Notes: generated by a model from the sequence alone, not told the origin. DNA of 44,453 bases from Candidatus Uhrbacteria bacterium GW2011_GWF2_39_13 (GCA_000993535.1 LBWG01000009.1:1-44453); one strand, 5' to 3'; positions 1 to 9,685 are shown, counted from the stretch's first letter. Numbers and translations are program-made.

Positions 1-43
1 GATAAGACGCAAGAAGGTAATCAACTCGAGATGAGGTGGGTCT

Positions 44-90
44 AGCCCCTTTGCAGGGGCTTTCCTGACGCTACCGGCTTTGCCGGTAGC
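44..90. terminator. two adjacent GC-rich hairpins
   Basis: Two perfect hairpins follow each other: GCCCC/GGGGC (45-49 and 56-60, followed by TTT) and GCTACCGG/CCGGTAGC (70-77 and 83-90, followed by TTGTT). They look like terminators of a gene lying before the window. The T-runs are short, so strength is uncertain. Confidence 0.5.
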
Positions 91-98
91 TTGTTACT

Positions 99-200
99 CG
101 TGATAGCTAAAAGTGATAGCTAAAAGAATGATAGCTAAAAGAACAGTCAGGGTTAGATTATTAAATCGGTTGACACGTGTTTCGTAATGGTTTCGTAATG
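99..200. repeat. short tandem repeats
   Basis: A 12-13-nt unit with core TGATAGCTAAAAG occurs three times in tandem (about 101-142). Further on, TTTCGTAATGG occurs twice (about 180-200). No gene is visible in 1-228 apart from these repeats and the terminators at either side. Confidence 0.7.
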
Positions 201-202
201 GT

Positions 203-230
203 TAAATAAAAAGAGATGCGTGTGCATCTC
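203..230 (-). terminator. terminator of the helicase-methyltransferase gene
   Basis: GAGATGC (213-219) pairs with GCATCTC (224-230). Read on the minus strand it is followed by a T-run (TTTTTATTT). The stop codon of the upstream gene overlaps the stem. Confidence 0.8.
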
Positions 231-3200
231 AGGTAAACGAGATAATACCCCGTTTTTGAAGTTGCTGAAGGATTCTCCAATCGGTTCCAAAGAGTTCTGT
301 TACCTGCTGGGAGATCTCAATGGGTTTCCCTTCGATTTTGCTCCAGCGCGTGAGTTCTGTAAGCAGTGTCTGGCGAACACCCACGGTGTCGGACGTTTCA
401 TACGCTTCAGGATTTTTGATCACGAACCGTTCATAACAGGCCGGTTCCAGATCCTTTGAGAATTTAGAAGAATGACCTGTTTTTGCCTGCTTGTATTTCA
501 TCTGTTCGAGCTCAAACCGAAATCGGAAAGATAAAGGGTCAAGAGGGGTCAGATGATGTCCAGCGGCAGTGAAGACGATTGACCAGAATGCGAAGTCGGG
601 TCTCTTTTTTCCTGCGTGTTCCACAGGGACGATCAAACCTGTCAGCGGCGAGAGTTCACAACCGCTTTTTTTGAGCGCTTGTGTCCACGCCTTGAACAAT
701 GATTCGTCCAGAGCTTTTTCATTGAACGTCAGCCAGATAAGGCCATGGGGATCTGTGACGCGGATGAGTTCTGTAAGAGCTTTGACCCGTTGTGAGTCCA
801 CAACGGTTCCCAACTGTGTCCAATCTAGAACCATCGAACAGACGCTCAAACGGAAACGTCCTGTCCAAGATGCAGGAAGCTGGCTCACGGTTCCAATCTG
901 GCAGTTGAGCGCGAGCTCTGGGGCTGCTTCGCGTGCCACGTCGATCATCCACGGGTTAAGATCCACGCCTGTTACAGGCATGTTAAGCATTCGCGCCAGT
1001 GTGGCCGGTCCGCACCCTGCATCCAAAATCCGCGTCGGGTCTGTGAGAATCCCTCCGGGGATCAAGCCTTGTTGCACAACGTAGCGCATATGGCGGGCGA
1101 TGTGACCGGAAGCCATAGACTCCTGAGAGGCAAGAAAACTTCTTGCAAAAAGTTCTCCTTGAGTGGAAAGACCGCTTTCTTTATCCAGATAACACCGGGC
1201 TGCTTCCTCGCCAATTCCGCGGACATCGTTATTGACGATGCTTACCCATTCTTTGGGCGTACGCATGAGATCTGAAAGCGTTGCGCTGTCGGATTTTGTA
1301 TAGTCGTCCCATTCCTCTTGTGTGGGAGGAACGCGGGAACGGAAACGTGTAAGCGAATTCCACTTACGACGGTTTAGTTCCATCCGGGCTTCGTCTATCG
1401 TGCCTTGCAGCACAGGACAGACGTAACGCATGGGGACACGCAGTCCTTCACGCCAGAATCGTCCAAGGAATTGCTTCCAAGGCTTCCAGTCCAAAGCGAA
1501 TCCGATCACCAGCAGTTCTTTAAGAGTCGCGTCACTTTCAATAGTGACAGACAGATTGATCGAATCAGGACAAGTTTTCATGGAGACAAGCAGGATCCGG
1601 GCGGACTCTTGTGTCCGCCATCGTCTGATTACATCGTTTCGATCATCTCCAATGGCTACGTCCCCATCTAAGATCAGGACGGTATTTTCTCCATACCATT
1701 CCTGTAACTGGCGTCCGATCCAGAAAATTTCTTCATCGCCTTTGATGGGTTTGGTGATGCCAGAGACATACATTCCAGAGGCCACCACGATTTTTGCTGT
1801 TCCTATGTTTTGATCGCATTGATCTTTTAACCACACCAGTTTGGCAGAGAGATTCCAGTGTTCAAACGCCTCTTCTATCTGGGGAGGCCAGTCGTATTCT
1901 GCTACTCGCGAGAGCACGTGAGGCATATCGCAGGCATACAAGAGGTAGCGAACCTTTTTGCTTCCATCGACTCCATTAACGATTTTAAGGGAATCTTCCT
2001 CATCTCCCTGATCGGGTATCTGATGCAACAGATGTTGATAAAGTGTCGCTTGAGCAGACGTCATCTCAAGGGCAATAGGGTTAAATAAATCTTCCCAAGG
2101 TTTTGGATCAATAGAGGGAAGCTCACGGACTTCATGGAGCCCAATGTCCAGAATACAAGTCTCAAATAATGCTCTGAGGAATCTTGGACTGGCATAGGCG
2201 CCTGAGCGCAGAAAATCCCGAGGATTTGGAAACAGTTCAGGTCGCAGGATGCAGGCGAGAGCCGCGATTTCTTCCGGACTGTTTTCCCAAGGCGTAGCAG
2301 AATTGGCCACGATTTTTTTGAGATTGGGAACATGGGTCTGAATAATTTCTAGTGCTCCCAACGCGCGTTTTGCGGGAGTGGTTCCTACCACGTTTTTTCC
2401 ATAATGGCTTTCGTCCCAAATGATTCCATCGATTTTTTGTTCTTTGAGCATTTGGATAATGCGTCGATGAACAAGTGTGGTGTAAGCCACGATAATGAAC
2501 TCTGCGTTATCGGCGAGTATTTTATCGGTGTTTTGCAGGACTTCTACTCGGCCGACCCCGCGCAGATGAGGCAGATAGAGCTTTAACTCCTGTTCCCAAT
2601 TTTGTCTGGCGTTGGCTGCACAGAAGATAAGCACTTTGCCCGCGCGCGCCTGTCGCATCGCAAGCACGGAATAGCTGGTCTTATAGGTTCCTGTATCTCC
2701 AATATTGAGAACGCGCGTTTGCGTGGCAGAGCGATCCAGCCACCAATGCACATGCATCGCGGGAAACAGCCGATCATTTATTCTTGAGACGGTTTGCGGG
2801 AAAGATTCTTTGAGATAGCGATCCAGATGCGTTCGAGCCAAATTCCATACCTGTGCTTCATAAGAATCTGCACAGAGGATCTGTTCTTGGACATATTCCA
2901 CTCCCAATTCTGGATCGCGCGAGTACCAATACAAAAGTTCTCGGATACGGCATTCCACATCAAGATCCTGAACTTCGCGAGGGATTGACTGAAGGAGTTT
3001 CTCATCAATAGCAACGGTCAGCCGGTTCGTCGCATTTCCTGCTCCATTTCTTGGCGCTACGGTGATCATTCCGAGTTCTGTACCCAGACGCTTATCGCTT
3101 TGAAGGCGAATAATCAGACGCGTTACCCATTGTGGGTTTCCATAGAAGAGTTCTGGACACACACGCACAAGCGCTCTGGCGAGCGCTTCTGGGTAAGCCT

Positions 3201-3414
3201 GAAAACGGTGCCAGAGATATTTGAGCAAATCATTTTTTGTGATCTGTTCAAAATAATAGCGCGGGTTGCGTTGGATCGACTGCACGAGAAGCTGATACAG
3301 GTCATGCTCAGTGAGTTCCCCTCGTTCAAACAGATATTTGAAGAACTCGAATTTACGCTCCCCATCGGTCATGCCCGAGAGAAGATCCAACATTCTTTTT
3401 TGGGTGACGGACAT
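229..3414 (-). CDS. SF2/SNF2-like helicase fused to a class I SAM methyltransferase
   Basis: 1061 aa with no recognisable domain in about residues 1-220. A helicase-like core follows: a Walker A-like GDTGTYKT (239-246), a DESH box (334-337), SATPWENSPEE as motif III (372-382) and QFLGRFWREG as motif VI (648-657). After a linker comes a class I methyltransferase with DAGCGPA (798-804), GVDLNPWM (816-823) and a post-motif strand CSMVLDW. No NPPY or DPPY motif is seen, so the target is more likely RNA, protein or a small molecule than DNA bases. The glycine before the Walker A lysine is replaced by Tyr244, confirmed in the codons, which may weaken ATP hydrolysis. A GAGGG Shine-Dalgarno precedes the ATG. 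The 609-aa gene lies upstream on the same strand behind a terminator. A role in defence or nucleic-acid remodelling is inference. Confidence 0.8.
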   Translation of the reverse strand: MSVTQKRMLDLLSGMTDGERKFEFFKYLFERGELTEHDLYQLLVQSIQRNPRYYFEQITKNDLLKYLWHRFQAYPEALARALVRVCPELFYGNPQWVTRLIIRLQSDKRLGTELGMITVAPRNGAGNATNRLTVAIDEKLLQSIPREVQDLDVECRIRELLYWYSRDPELGVEYVQEQILCADSYEAQVWNLARTHLDRYLKESFPQTVSRINDRLFPAMHVHWWLDRSATQTRVLNIGDTGTYKTSYSVLAMRQARAGKVLIFCAANARQNWEQELKLYLPHLRGVGRVEVLQNTDKILADNAEFIIVAYTTLVHRRIIQMLKEQKIDGIIWDESHYGKNVVGTTPAKRALGALEIIQTHVPNLKKIVANSATPWENSPEEIAALACILRPELFPNPRDFLRSGAYASPRFLRALFETCILDIGLHEVRELPSIDPKPWEDLFNPIALEMTSAQATLYQHLLHQIPDQGDEEDSLKIVNGVDGSKKVRYLLYACDMPHVLSRVAEYDWPPQIEEAFEHWNLSAKLVWLKDQCDQNIGTAKIVVASGMYVSGITKPIKGDEEIFWIGRQLQEWYGENTVLILDGDVAIGDDRNDVIRRWRTQESARILLVSMKTCPDSINLSVTIESDATLKELLVIGFALDWKPWKQFLGRFWREGLRVPMRYVCPVLQGTIDEARMELNRRKWNSLTRFRSRVPPTQEEWDDYTKSDSATLSDLMRTPKEWVSIVNNDVRGIGEEAARCYLDKESGLSTQGELFARSFLASQESMASGHIARHMRYVVQQGLIPGGILTDPTRILDAGCGPATLARMLNMPVTGVDLNPWMIDVAREAAPELALNCQIGTVSQLPASWTGRFRLSVCSMVLDWTQLGTVVDSQRVKALTELIRVTDPHGLIWLTFNEKALDESLFKAWTQALKKSGCELSPLTGLIVPVEHAGKKRPDFAFWSIVFTAAGHHLTPLDPLSFRFRFELEQMKYKQAKTGHSSKFSKDLEPACYERFVIKNPEAYETSDTVGVRQTLLTELTRWSKIEGKPIEISQQVTELFGTDWRILQQLQKRGIISFT

Positions 3415-3511
3415 GGGTGAGACCCTCTTAAGATGTAAGGAACTTCACTTCAGAGAAAGATTTCCAAAAGTGACCCCTGTTTTTAGCAAAGACGAGCCGT
3501 TTTGTCTATAG

Positions 3512-3539
3512 AAAAACCCGTTCCTGATAGAGGAACGGG
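3512..3539 (-). terminator. terminator of the 609-aa gene
   Basis: CCCGTTCCT (3517-3525) pairs with AGGAACGGG (3531-3539), and a T-run follows on the minus strand. It separates the 609-aa gene from the helicase gene, so the two are not a simple read-through operon. The helicase gene may have its own promoter in 3415-3511. Confidence 0.8.
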
Positions 3540-3557
3540 CTGTAATGGGCAAGAGAA

Positions 3558-5387
3558 CTAGGAGGAGATTTCATCCAGTAGACCTTGGATTTCTGCTTGC
3601 AGTTTCATCAGGTCAGCTTTCAAGGAAGGATTTTTATCATCCTTTAAGGCTTCGCTGGTGAGAGTATCCAATTGCCTCTTAAATTGTCGGCGCATGATAC
3701 CGGCGGGAAGCTGTTTGAGTTTTCGTTGGGTTTCATCAACAAGCATTCCTAATTTCCCTTCAGGAATTTCAGGAACTTTTTTTGCTTGTAGATCCTCAAC
3801 AGGTACCTGCTCGTGTGCAGGAGGACTCGTTTTTTGGGTTTCTTCCAAAACTTCAGCAGGGGTCGTTGTCAGAACTATTCCTTGTTTAAGACGTTCATCG
3901 AGTTTTTTGATTCGCTCGCGAATGGGATCTATCCATACGGACCATTGATCGAGAACTCCCTCGACATCTCCCAAAGAGGCACGTCGCAAAATGATTTCAA
4001 TATTATTTAACTCTTGATGCAAAGCAAGAAGATCAGGATCTGCAGGAAGAGAAGATTGTGTTTGAGAACAGATGTCTTCTTTAATCAAGTAGAGAACATC
4101 ATTCCATGGATTAACAGCCACAGATTCTGGCGGAGGAGTTTGTTCCTCTTTCGAAGTGAACAAGTAAGGATCATCCAACAAACAAGAGCAGAGTTCCGCG
4201 CGCCGCATCCATGCAGCAAGCGCGTCCTCACAGAACGCTTCGTGTTTCTTATCTACATTCCCTAGTGATAACTCCTTACATTCTTCTTTCGGAAGAGTTT
4301 TTTCTTTTGGAGATGATACGATAATAGGATCAGGGACAAGTACGAGTGCGTTAGAGGGTTTATAAAGACCTGGTGCGTATGCGTGATCAGGAAAATGAAT
4401 AGATCCTTTAGACTGCTTTGTGTTGTTCCAGATATTGATGATGGATGAAATCAACCGAGGATTCTCCAAGACTTCATCGTCGACTTTTTTTCCATCTGGA
4501 AGAGCATTCGGATACAATTCATGTCTGATAGATTGAGCAAAGACGAGAAGCTTCGTTTTTCTTCCAGAATCTTTCCATTGTCTGAAGAGATGCCGAATTC
4601 CTTCGTAAGAAAGGGCACGAATGAGTTCCGGATTATTTAGGAAGAGGTAACACGTTTTCGATGTGAGGATTTCATCAGCGATGAGCTGAATAAAATCGTC
4701 TATTCGCATGGGGACATGAGTCAGAACAAGACGTTCTATATGCGGCAGTTCTATTCCTGCCTGATAAGCCGTTTTGACAAGATGAAAGATTTTACAGGGA
4801 GGGACATTACTCATGAGCTTGTAAGTAATCTCAAACGTCTGGATGGTGATTTGCGCTGATTGGATGGGGATTGTTCCCTTTTCAGTACAGAAACATCCCC
4901 AATGATCTTGGAAAAATTCAAAGAGCTGACAGCTTATCAAATAAACATTTTTCCAAAAATAATTGTCTTTGATCACACGCCCGCTTCGGCGACCTTGCCT
5001 TCGAGTGTCTTGTTGTCCCAGTTCATCTTCTATCTTTTTTTGAATCCAAAAAAACAGATGTAGGAGTTGATTCAGATCATCAAAATAGAGATGGTGAGTT
5101 TCTGTTTCTTCCAAAAAAGGAAGAATTTCTGGTCGTGCTCTTTTAATGAGTTGTTTGGCTAATGTTTGCAAAAGCTCCTCTTCTGAAAAGGAACTTCCTT
5201 GCTTTTTTTCTTTTTTGACCATGCGCATGAGCACTTGCTCTATCAGCTGAACATCCTTGACGACAGTAATCCCCGTGTTTTCTAGGAAGCGTTGAGTTTC
5301 AATTAACCTTATGTCATTCCAATCAAACGTCGCACGTGTCAGAGCAATCTGTCTAGTGAGTTTACTTAATGCAACTTTTTTTGTCAT
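3558..5387 (-). CDS. 609-aa protein of unknown function
   Basis: I do not recognise this protein. It is soluble, with no signal peptide or membrane segment. The N-terminal two thirds look largely alpha-helical with scattered Cys and Trp residues. Around residues 355-470 it is proline- and glutamate-rich, like a linker. The C-terminal 150 residues are charged and helical (KLDERLKQG, ETQRKLKQLPAG, ADLMKLQAEIQG), compatible with a coiled coil. It lies upstream of the helicase-methyltransferase gene on the same strand, 143 bp away with a terminator between. A functional partnership is possible but rests only on position. Confidence 0.75.
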   Translation of the reverse strand: MTKKVALSKLTRQIALTRATFDWNDIRLIETQRFLENTGITVVKDVQLIEQVLMRMVKKEKKQGSSFSEEELLQTLAKQLIKRARPEILPFLEETETHHLYFDDLNQLLHLFFWIQKKIEDELGQQDTRRQGRRSGRVIKDNYFWKNVYLISCQLFEFFQDHWGCFCTEKGTIPIQSAQITIQTFEITYKLMSNVPPCKIFHLVKTAYQAGIELPHIERLVLTHVPMRIDDFIQLIADEILTSKTCYLFLNNPELIRALSYEGIRHLFRQWKDSGRKTKLLVFAQSIRHELYPNALPDGKKVDDEVLENPRLISSIINIWNNTKQSKGSIHFPDHAYAPGLYKPSNALVLVPDPIIVSSPKEKTLPKEECKELSLGNVDKKHEAFCEDALAAWMRRAELCSCLLDDPYLFTSKEEQTPPPESVAVNPWNDVLYLIKEDICSQTQSSLPADPDLLALHQELNNIEIILRRASLGDVEGVLDQWSVWIDPIRERIKKLDERLKQGIVLTTTPAEVLEETQKTSPPAHEQVPVEDLQAKKVPEIPEGKLGMLVDETQRKLKQLPAGIMRRQFKRQLDTLTSEALKDDKNPSLKADLMKLQAEIQGLLDEISS

Positions 5388-5463
5388 GATGTTTCTCTTG
5401 TGTGTAAGTTGTAAAAGAACGAGGGAAGAGCTTATGTTTTGAAGGTCAAAAAGTCAAGAATAC

Positions 5464-5492
5464 TTGACAAAAATCGATTTTTGTTTTATTCT
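5464..5492 (+). promoter_or_regulatory. sigma70-type promoter for the DUF4419-like gene
   Basis: TTGACA (5464-5469) is separated by 17 nt from TATTCT (5487-5492). The predicted leader before the ATG at 5559 is about 60 nt and carries GAGGTG at 5549-5554 as the ribosome binding site. Confidence 0.75.
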
Positions 5493-5558
5493 TCCCACGA
5501 CTTGGAATTGTCTATTGGCGACTCCTTGTGATCGGAAAACCAAAAAATGAGGTGTACG

Positions 5559-6782
5559 ATGATTGATGTACAGGTTCAGGATAGTGGTCGTCAGATTCCC
5601 AGCGTCTGGCAGCCAGGTGATGAGATCCCGGTTTGTCGGGAAATTTCCGTCCAGATCCCCGAGTTACAGAATGGGTGCCCTACAAGACGCTATATCGTAG
5701 AGACGTCGGTCGGTACGGGTATCAAGCCCGTTGCCGATTACGTCAATGCTCTGGTTCCGGGTGGGGTCATCGAGCACCTGGGGCGTCGTGAGATGTTGAG
5801 CTTTGCACAGTCTGGTCTGAGTGGCATGGATGATTTCAGTGGTTTCAATCCACTCTCGATGTCCAGGGGAGTTAATACTTCTTCGCTCTTTTTCCAGGCT
5901 GTCCACTCATGCTTTGCCGATCACTATCCCCTGGCTCTTCGGCCTGAGGTGCTCATGCAGCTGGTGTTGAGCCAGATTGCCGAAGCTGTGAAGCAGAACC
6001 CCGAGCGTTATCGAGATCTGTTTACGACTAATGGTGAAAAGGAGAATATTGAGATCGAGCATAACGGTCTGGTCCGAGGGAGCCTGAGCCCCTGGCATGA
6101 GGCCATCGAGCTGTTCTGTCCCGCCCTGCAGGAGAAGGTTCCTTCCATGCTCATGCAAGACATGCTCGCTCCGTTTTCGACGGACACCATGGAAGCCCAG
6201 CTCGCGAGGCTGGTGACGTTCATGGACGCGGCATCGCCGTTCTATGAATATAGCGTCAGGACGCTGTGCGGGATACCCCGTGTCCGGATGCTCGGAACGG
6301 CGGAAGATTGGCAGATGCTGGCCACTTCCGTTGCGAACCTGAGTCGGTTCTTCGGGGATACCCTGGAGAAGTACTTCCGTTACCTGATTCCGGTCACCGA
6401 TAAGCTGGCCGCTCAGGCCGCCGGTCAAGCTCACGATAATACTTTCTGGGTCTCGCTCTACAAGTATAAGAGCGAGTCTGGAGGCGCTAAGTGCAACGGC
6501 TGGATCACAGCCTTCTTGAACTTCATTTTCGATTCCGAGAAAAACGTGGTCGAAAAACGCGACAATGCCTACGACTGGACCACTGAACATAAATATTTCA
6601 TGCCAGGCATAGGTCACGGTAGTGTTCCCTCCCTGGTCTCCAGTGTTCCATTCGTTTGGAAGTATCTGGGAACCAAGATCGATATGAGGTTCTTAGGAGG
6701 AGTCCTGGGTGTCGACCTAATCGACGGTTGTGTAACTCCTGCACTTTCTTACGCGGTGGTACAGTCACCTTCCGTCAACTGA
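5559..6782 (+). CDS. DUF4419-like protein
   Basis: About 407 aa. I chose the ATG at 5559 over the one at 5547 because GAGGTG lies 4 nt upstream of it. The central and C-terminal parts resemble the DUF4419 family as I know it: a segment after LALRPEVLMQLVLSQI, the phase FSTDTMEAQLARLVTFMDA, then GIPRVRMLGTAEDWQML, a FW-x4-YK stretch and GWITAFLNF. The function of the family is unknown. No signal peptide or membrane segment is seen. Base composition is richer in G and C than neighbouring hppA or rnhB. The gene is a self-contained unit with its own promoter (5464) and terminator (6801), which suggests acquisition as a single-gene cassette. Confidence 0.75.
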   Translation: MIDVQVQDSGRQIPSVWQPGDEIPVCREISVQIPELQNGCPTRRYIVETSVGTGIKPVADYVNALVPGGVIEHLGRREMLSFAQSGLSGMDDFSGFNPLSMSRGVNTSSLFFQAVHSCFADHYPLALRPEVLMQLVLSQIAEAVKQNPERYRDLFTTNGEKENIEIEHNGLVRGSLSPWHEAIELFCPALQEKVPSMLMQDMLAPFSTDTMEAQLARLVTFMDAASPFYEYSVRTLCGIPRVRMLGTAEDWQMLATSVANLSRFFGDTLEKYFRYLIPVTDKLAAQAAGQAHDNTFWVSLYKYKSESGGAKCNGWITAFLNFIFDSEKNVVEKRDNAYDWTTEHKYFMPGIGHGSVPSLVSSVPFVWKYLGTKIDMRFLGGVLGVDLIDGCVTPALSYAVVQSPSVN

Positions 6783-6800
6783 GGTGTTTTCAGTCCGCAT

Positions 6801-6828
6801 CCGATTCTCGTTTGAGAGTCGGTTTTTT
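6801..6828 (+). terminator. terminator of the DUF4419-like gene
   Basis: CCGATTCTC pairs with GAGAGTCGG (one G-U pair) around a short loop and is followed by six T. Confidence 0.85.
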
Positions 6829-6846
6829 AATTACTTTCACTTCAAT

Positions 6847-6887
6847 GAAAAAACACCTCAGCTTTTTAGTCGAGGTGTTTTATTTTT
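6847..6887 (-). terminator. terminator of hppA, possibly bidirectional
   Basis: AACACCTC pairs with GAGGTGTT. There are A-runs on the left and T-runs on the right, so it can work in both directions between the convergent DUF4419-like and hppA genes. Confidence 0.8.
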
Positions 6888-6893
6888 AATCTT

Positions 6894-8885
6894 TTAAACA
6901 ATGAGAGCCACGATCAAGAGGGCGACGATATTGAGAATTTTGATCATTGGGTTGATGGCAGGACCGGCAGTGTCTTTGTAGGGATCGCCGACCGTATCAC
7001 CTGTGACAGCAGCTTTGTGAGCATATGATCCTTTTCCTCCGTAGTTTCCTGCTTCAATGTATTTTTTTGCATTGTCCCAGGCACCTCCTCCGGTGGTCAT
7101 GGAAATAGCAACAAAGAGTCCTGTAATAATGGAACCAATAAGGAGTCCACCAAGGGCCTGTGCTCCTAATCCAAATCCGACGATCACAGGAGAAAATACA
7201 GCTAAGAGTGAAGGAGCAATCATGTATTTGACGGCCGAGGCTGTCACGATATCAACGGCTTTTCCATATTCTGGTTTAGCCGTTCCTTGCATGATACCTG
7301 GAATTTCACGGAACTGACGTCGGACTTCTTCCACAACGGCACCAGCCGCTTTTCCCACGGCCTCCATAGCCATAGCTGCGAAAAGATACGTAATAAGTCC
7401 TCCGATAAAGAGTCCTGCAATCACTTGTGGGTCTACAAGACTAAACACAATTTTTGCACCGGTGGCTTCAATGGTATGAACATAGTCTCCAAACAACACG
7501 AGCGTGGCAAGACCTGCTGAACCGATAGCATAAGCCTTGGTTACCGCTTTGGTGGTGTTTCCAACCGCGTCCAATGGATCGGTGACCGCACGCACTTCGG
7601 GAGGCAAGTCACTCATTTCTGCAATTCCACCAGCATTGTCTGTGATAGGACCATAGGCATCCATAGCCACAATGATTCCTGTCAGAGACAACATAGCCAC
7701 GGCAGTAATAGCAATTCCGTATAGACCCGCAAGATCGTAAGCAATTAAGATTCCCGCAATGATAGTGATCACTGGAAGAGCTGTTGATTTCATCGAAAGT
7801 GCCAGACCAGCAATAATGTTGGTTCCGTGTCCTGATTGTGAAGCCTCTGCGAGTTTTTGAACTGGTTTATAGTGAGTTGCTGTGTAATATTCTGTGATGA
7901 TAATCAACAATCCTGTGATAACAAGTCCTAAAAGGGCTGACCAGAATAAAGACATTGTTTCCATTCCTGTTCCAGAGAAATCAAATCCTTTTGTGATGAA
8001 CCAAAATCCAACAGCCGCCAGAGCTCCTGCAGCCGCCAGGCCTTTATATAAGGCGCCCATGATGTTTTGGCTTTTGTCTAGTTTGATGAAAAAGGTTCCG
8101 ATAATGGAGGCAACAATAGCAATAGATCCAAGAGCAAGAGGATACATCACCAAGACGTCAGAGTTTGGAGTAAGAAGATTTCCTAAAACCATTGTGGCAA
8201 CAAGGGTCACCGCATAGGTTTCAAACAAGTCAGCGGCCATTCCAGCACAGTCTCCGACGTTATCACCAACATTGTCGGCAATCACGGCTGGGTTGCGTGG
8301 ATCGTCTTCTGGGATATCAGCTTCTGTTTTTCCAACAAGATCTGCTCCTACGTCTGCTGCCTTTGTGAAAATTCCTCCACCAAGTCGGGCAAAGACGGAA
8401 ATGAGAGATCCACCGAATCCAAGACCTATCAATGCGGAAATGTCCATGGTAGCGGCATAGAATCCCGTGACTCCCAAAAGCGCCAAACCTACCACTAATA
8501 ATCCAGTAACGGTTCCGCCACGTACTGCCACGTCAAGTGCTTGAGAGAGCCCTGTTTTTGCCGCTTCTGCGGTGCGTACATTTGCTCGTACAGAGACAGA
8601 CATACCAATATATCCTGCAAGTCCAGAGAGGATAGCTCCAACAAGAAAACCAAGGGCAAGGGTCCAGGTAAGCGTAAAACCAAGAATCAGGAAGATGATT
8701 GCTCCAATAAGAGTGATCATTTTATACTGGCGGGCCATGTAGGCGTTTGCTCCTTCTTGGATCGCAAGGGCAATGCCTTTCATTTTTCCTTCTCCTGCGG
8801 GACGCTTAAGAATCCATTGGGTCAGAACAGCGCCCCAGGCAATAGCAAGGACTCCTGCGGCTAAAGCGTACTGTATAATGGTCAT
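6894..8885 (-). CDS. hppA: membrane-bound proton-translocating pyrophosphatase, K+-independent type
   Basis: This integral membrane enzyme couples pyrophosphate hydrolysis to H+ export. About 663 aa from the internal ATG (MTIIQYAL). An upstream in-frame extension to 8939 is possible but looks non-native. Many transmembrane helices are visible. The substrate loop [18 protein letters not shown] is present, followed by [20 protein letters not shown] second acidic motif occurs at the C-terminus (AWDNAKK ... [15 protein letters not shown]). The GNTTKA motif has Lys where K+-dependent enzymes have Ala, which by the known rule marks the K+-independent H+-pumping class. Upstream on the minus strand a small palindrome (GATCGT/ACGATC) sits in the leader. 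rnhB is divergent. Confidence 0.96.
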   Translation of the reverse strand: MTIIQYALAAGVLAIAWGAVLTQWILKRPAGEGKMKGIALAIQEGANAYMARQYKMITLIGAIIFLILGFTLTWTLALGFLVGAILSGLAGYIGMSVSVRANVRTAEAAKTGLSQALDVAVRGGTVTGLLVVGLALLGVTGFYAATMDISALIGLGFGGSLISVFARLGGGIFTKAADVGADLVGKTEADIPEDDPRNPAVIADNVGDNVGDCAGMAADLFETYAVTLVATMVLGNLLTPNSDVLVMYPLALGSIAIVASIIGTFFIKLDKSQNIMGALYKGLAAAGALAAVGFWFITKGFDFSGTGMETMSLFWSALLGLVITGLLIIITEYYTATHYKPVQKLAEASQSGHGTNIIAGLALSMKSTALPVITIIAGILIAYDLAGLYGIAITAVAMLSLTGIIVAMDAYGPITDNAGGIAEMSDLPPEVRAVTDPLDAVGNTTKAVTKAYAIGSAGLATLVLFGDYVHTIEATGAKIVFSLVDPQVIAGLFIGGLITYLFAAMAMEAVGKAAGAVVEEVRRQFREIPGIMQGTAKPEYGKAVDIVTASAVKYMIAPSLLAVFSPVIVGFGLGAQALGGLLIGSIITGLFVAISMTTGGGAWDNAKKYIEAGNYGGKGSYAHKAAVTGDTVGDPYKDTAGPAINPMIKILNIVALLIVALIV

Positions 8886-8962
8886 AGTAAATATGGATAT
8901 AAAAGATCGTTGAACGATCCTGATAAAGAAATACGCCAATATATTAGGAAAAATTGAGTTTT

Positions 8963-9565
8963 ATGTCAATCAAACCGATCCCGACATTTAAATATGAACG
9001 AATGCTTGCTTGTCAGGGATACCAAAGAATTGCCGGCACAGACGAAGCAGGATGCGGAGCACTTGCAGGTCCTGTAGTGGCAGGAGCGGTTATTTTACCC
9101 TTAAACTCTCGTATTGGAGGTATAAGGGATAGTAAGCTTTTACGAGAATCTCAACGTGAAGAGCTTTATGCGTTCATTACTAGCCGGGCTGTTGCTTGGA
9201 GTATTGGGAGTGCAAGTGTGGAGGAAATTTATACGTTGGGTATCCGACAAGCAAATTATTTAGCTATACGTCGAGCGGTGGAGGCTCTTTCAGAGATTGA
9301 TTATGTTTTGGTAGACGCTTGGACGATTCCCAATCTTTCTTGTCCTCAAAAAGGGATTATTCGCGGAGACCAATCGATCAAGTCTATTGCCGCCGCTTCC
9401 ATCATTGCTAAAGTGACTAGAGATCGGATGATGAAGGTACTTTCTGAACAATATCCCGAGTATGGATTTGAGAAACATAAAGGATATGGAACTGTTTCCC
9501 ATAAAAAAGCGATACATATACACGGTCCCTGTGCTATTCATCGATTAAATTTTCATTCGTCATGA
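8963..9565 (+). CDS. rnhB: ribonuclease HII
   Basis: Cleaves the RNA strand of RNA-DNA hybrids and single ribonucleotides in DNA. About 200 aa from ATG 8963; a TTG at 8954 is an alternative start and has AGGA just upstream. The signature GTDEAGCG supplies the Asp-Glu metal pair near residues 27-28, a DSK loop follows, VLVDAW supplies the third Asp, and KVTRDRMM the fourth. GFEKHKGYGTVSH and HRLNF complete the family pattern. Length is typical. It is divergent from hppA with a short shared intergenic region. Confidence 0.95.
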   Translation: MSIKPIPTFKYERMLACQGYQRIAGTDEAGCGALAGPVVAGAVILPLNSRIGGIRDSKLLRESQREELYAFITSRAVAWSIGSASVEEIYTLGIRQANYLAIRRAVEALSEIDYVLVDAWTIPNLSCPQKGIIRGDQSIKSIAAASIIAKVTRDRMMKVLSEQYPEYGFEKHKGYGTVSHKKAIHIHGPCAIHRLNFHSS

Positions 9566-9685
9566 ATCGTTGACAAATATGGTGTATTGTGGTTTCTTTA
9601 TTAAAGTTCCAAAGGTGGTCTTTGCTGTTTTTGTTTAAAATTCAGCGAGACTTTTTTCAAAAAGCACAAACAAAGGGGACTGACC

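Noticed and set aside
229-5387. Type I or type III restriction-modification, or DISARM
   Set aside because: No DNA-methylase catalytic motif, specificity subunit, nuclease motif or PLD domain is visible in either protein.
5907-6617. 236-codon open frame on the minus strand
   Set aside because: It lies entirely antisense to the DUF4419-like gene, whose family match, promoter, Shine-Dalgarno and terminator are convincing.
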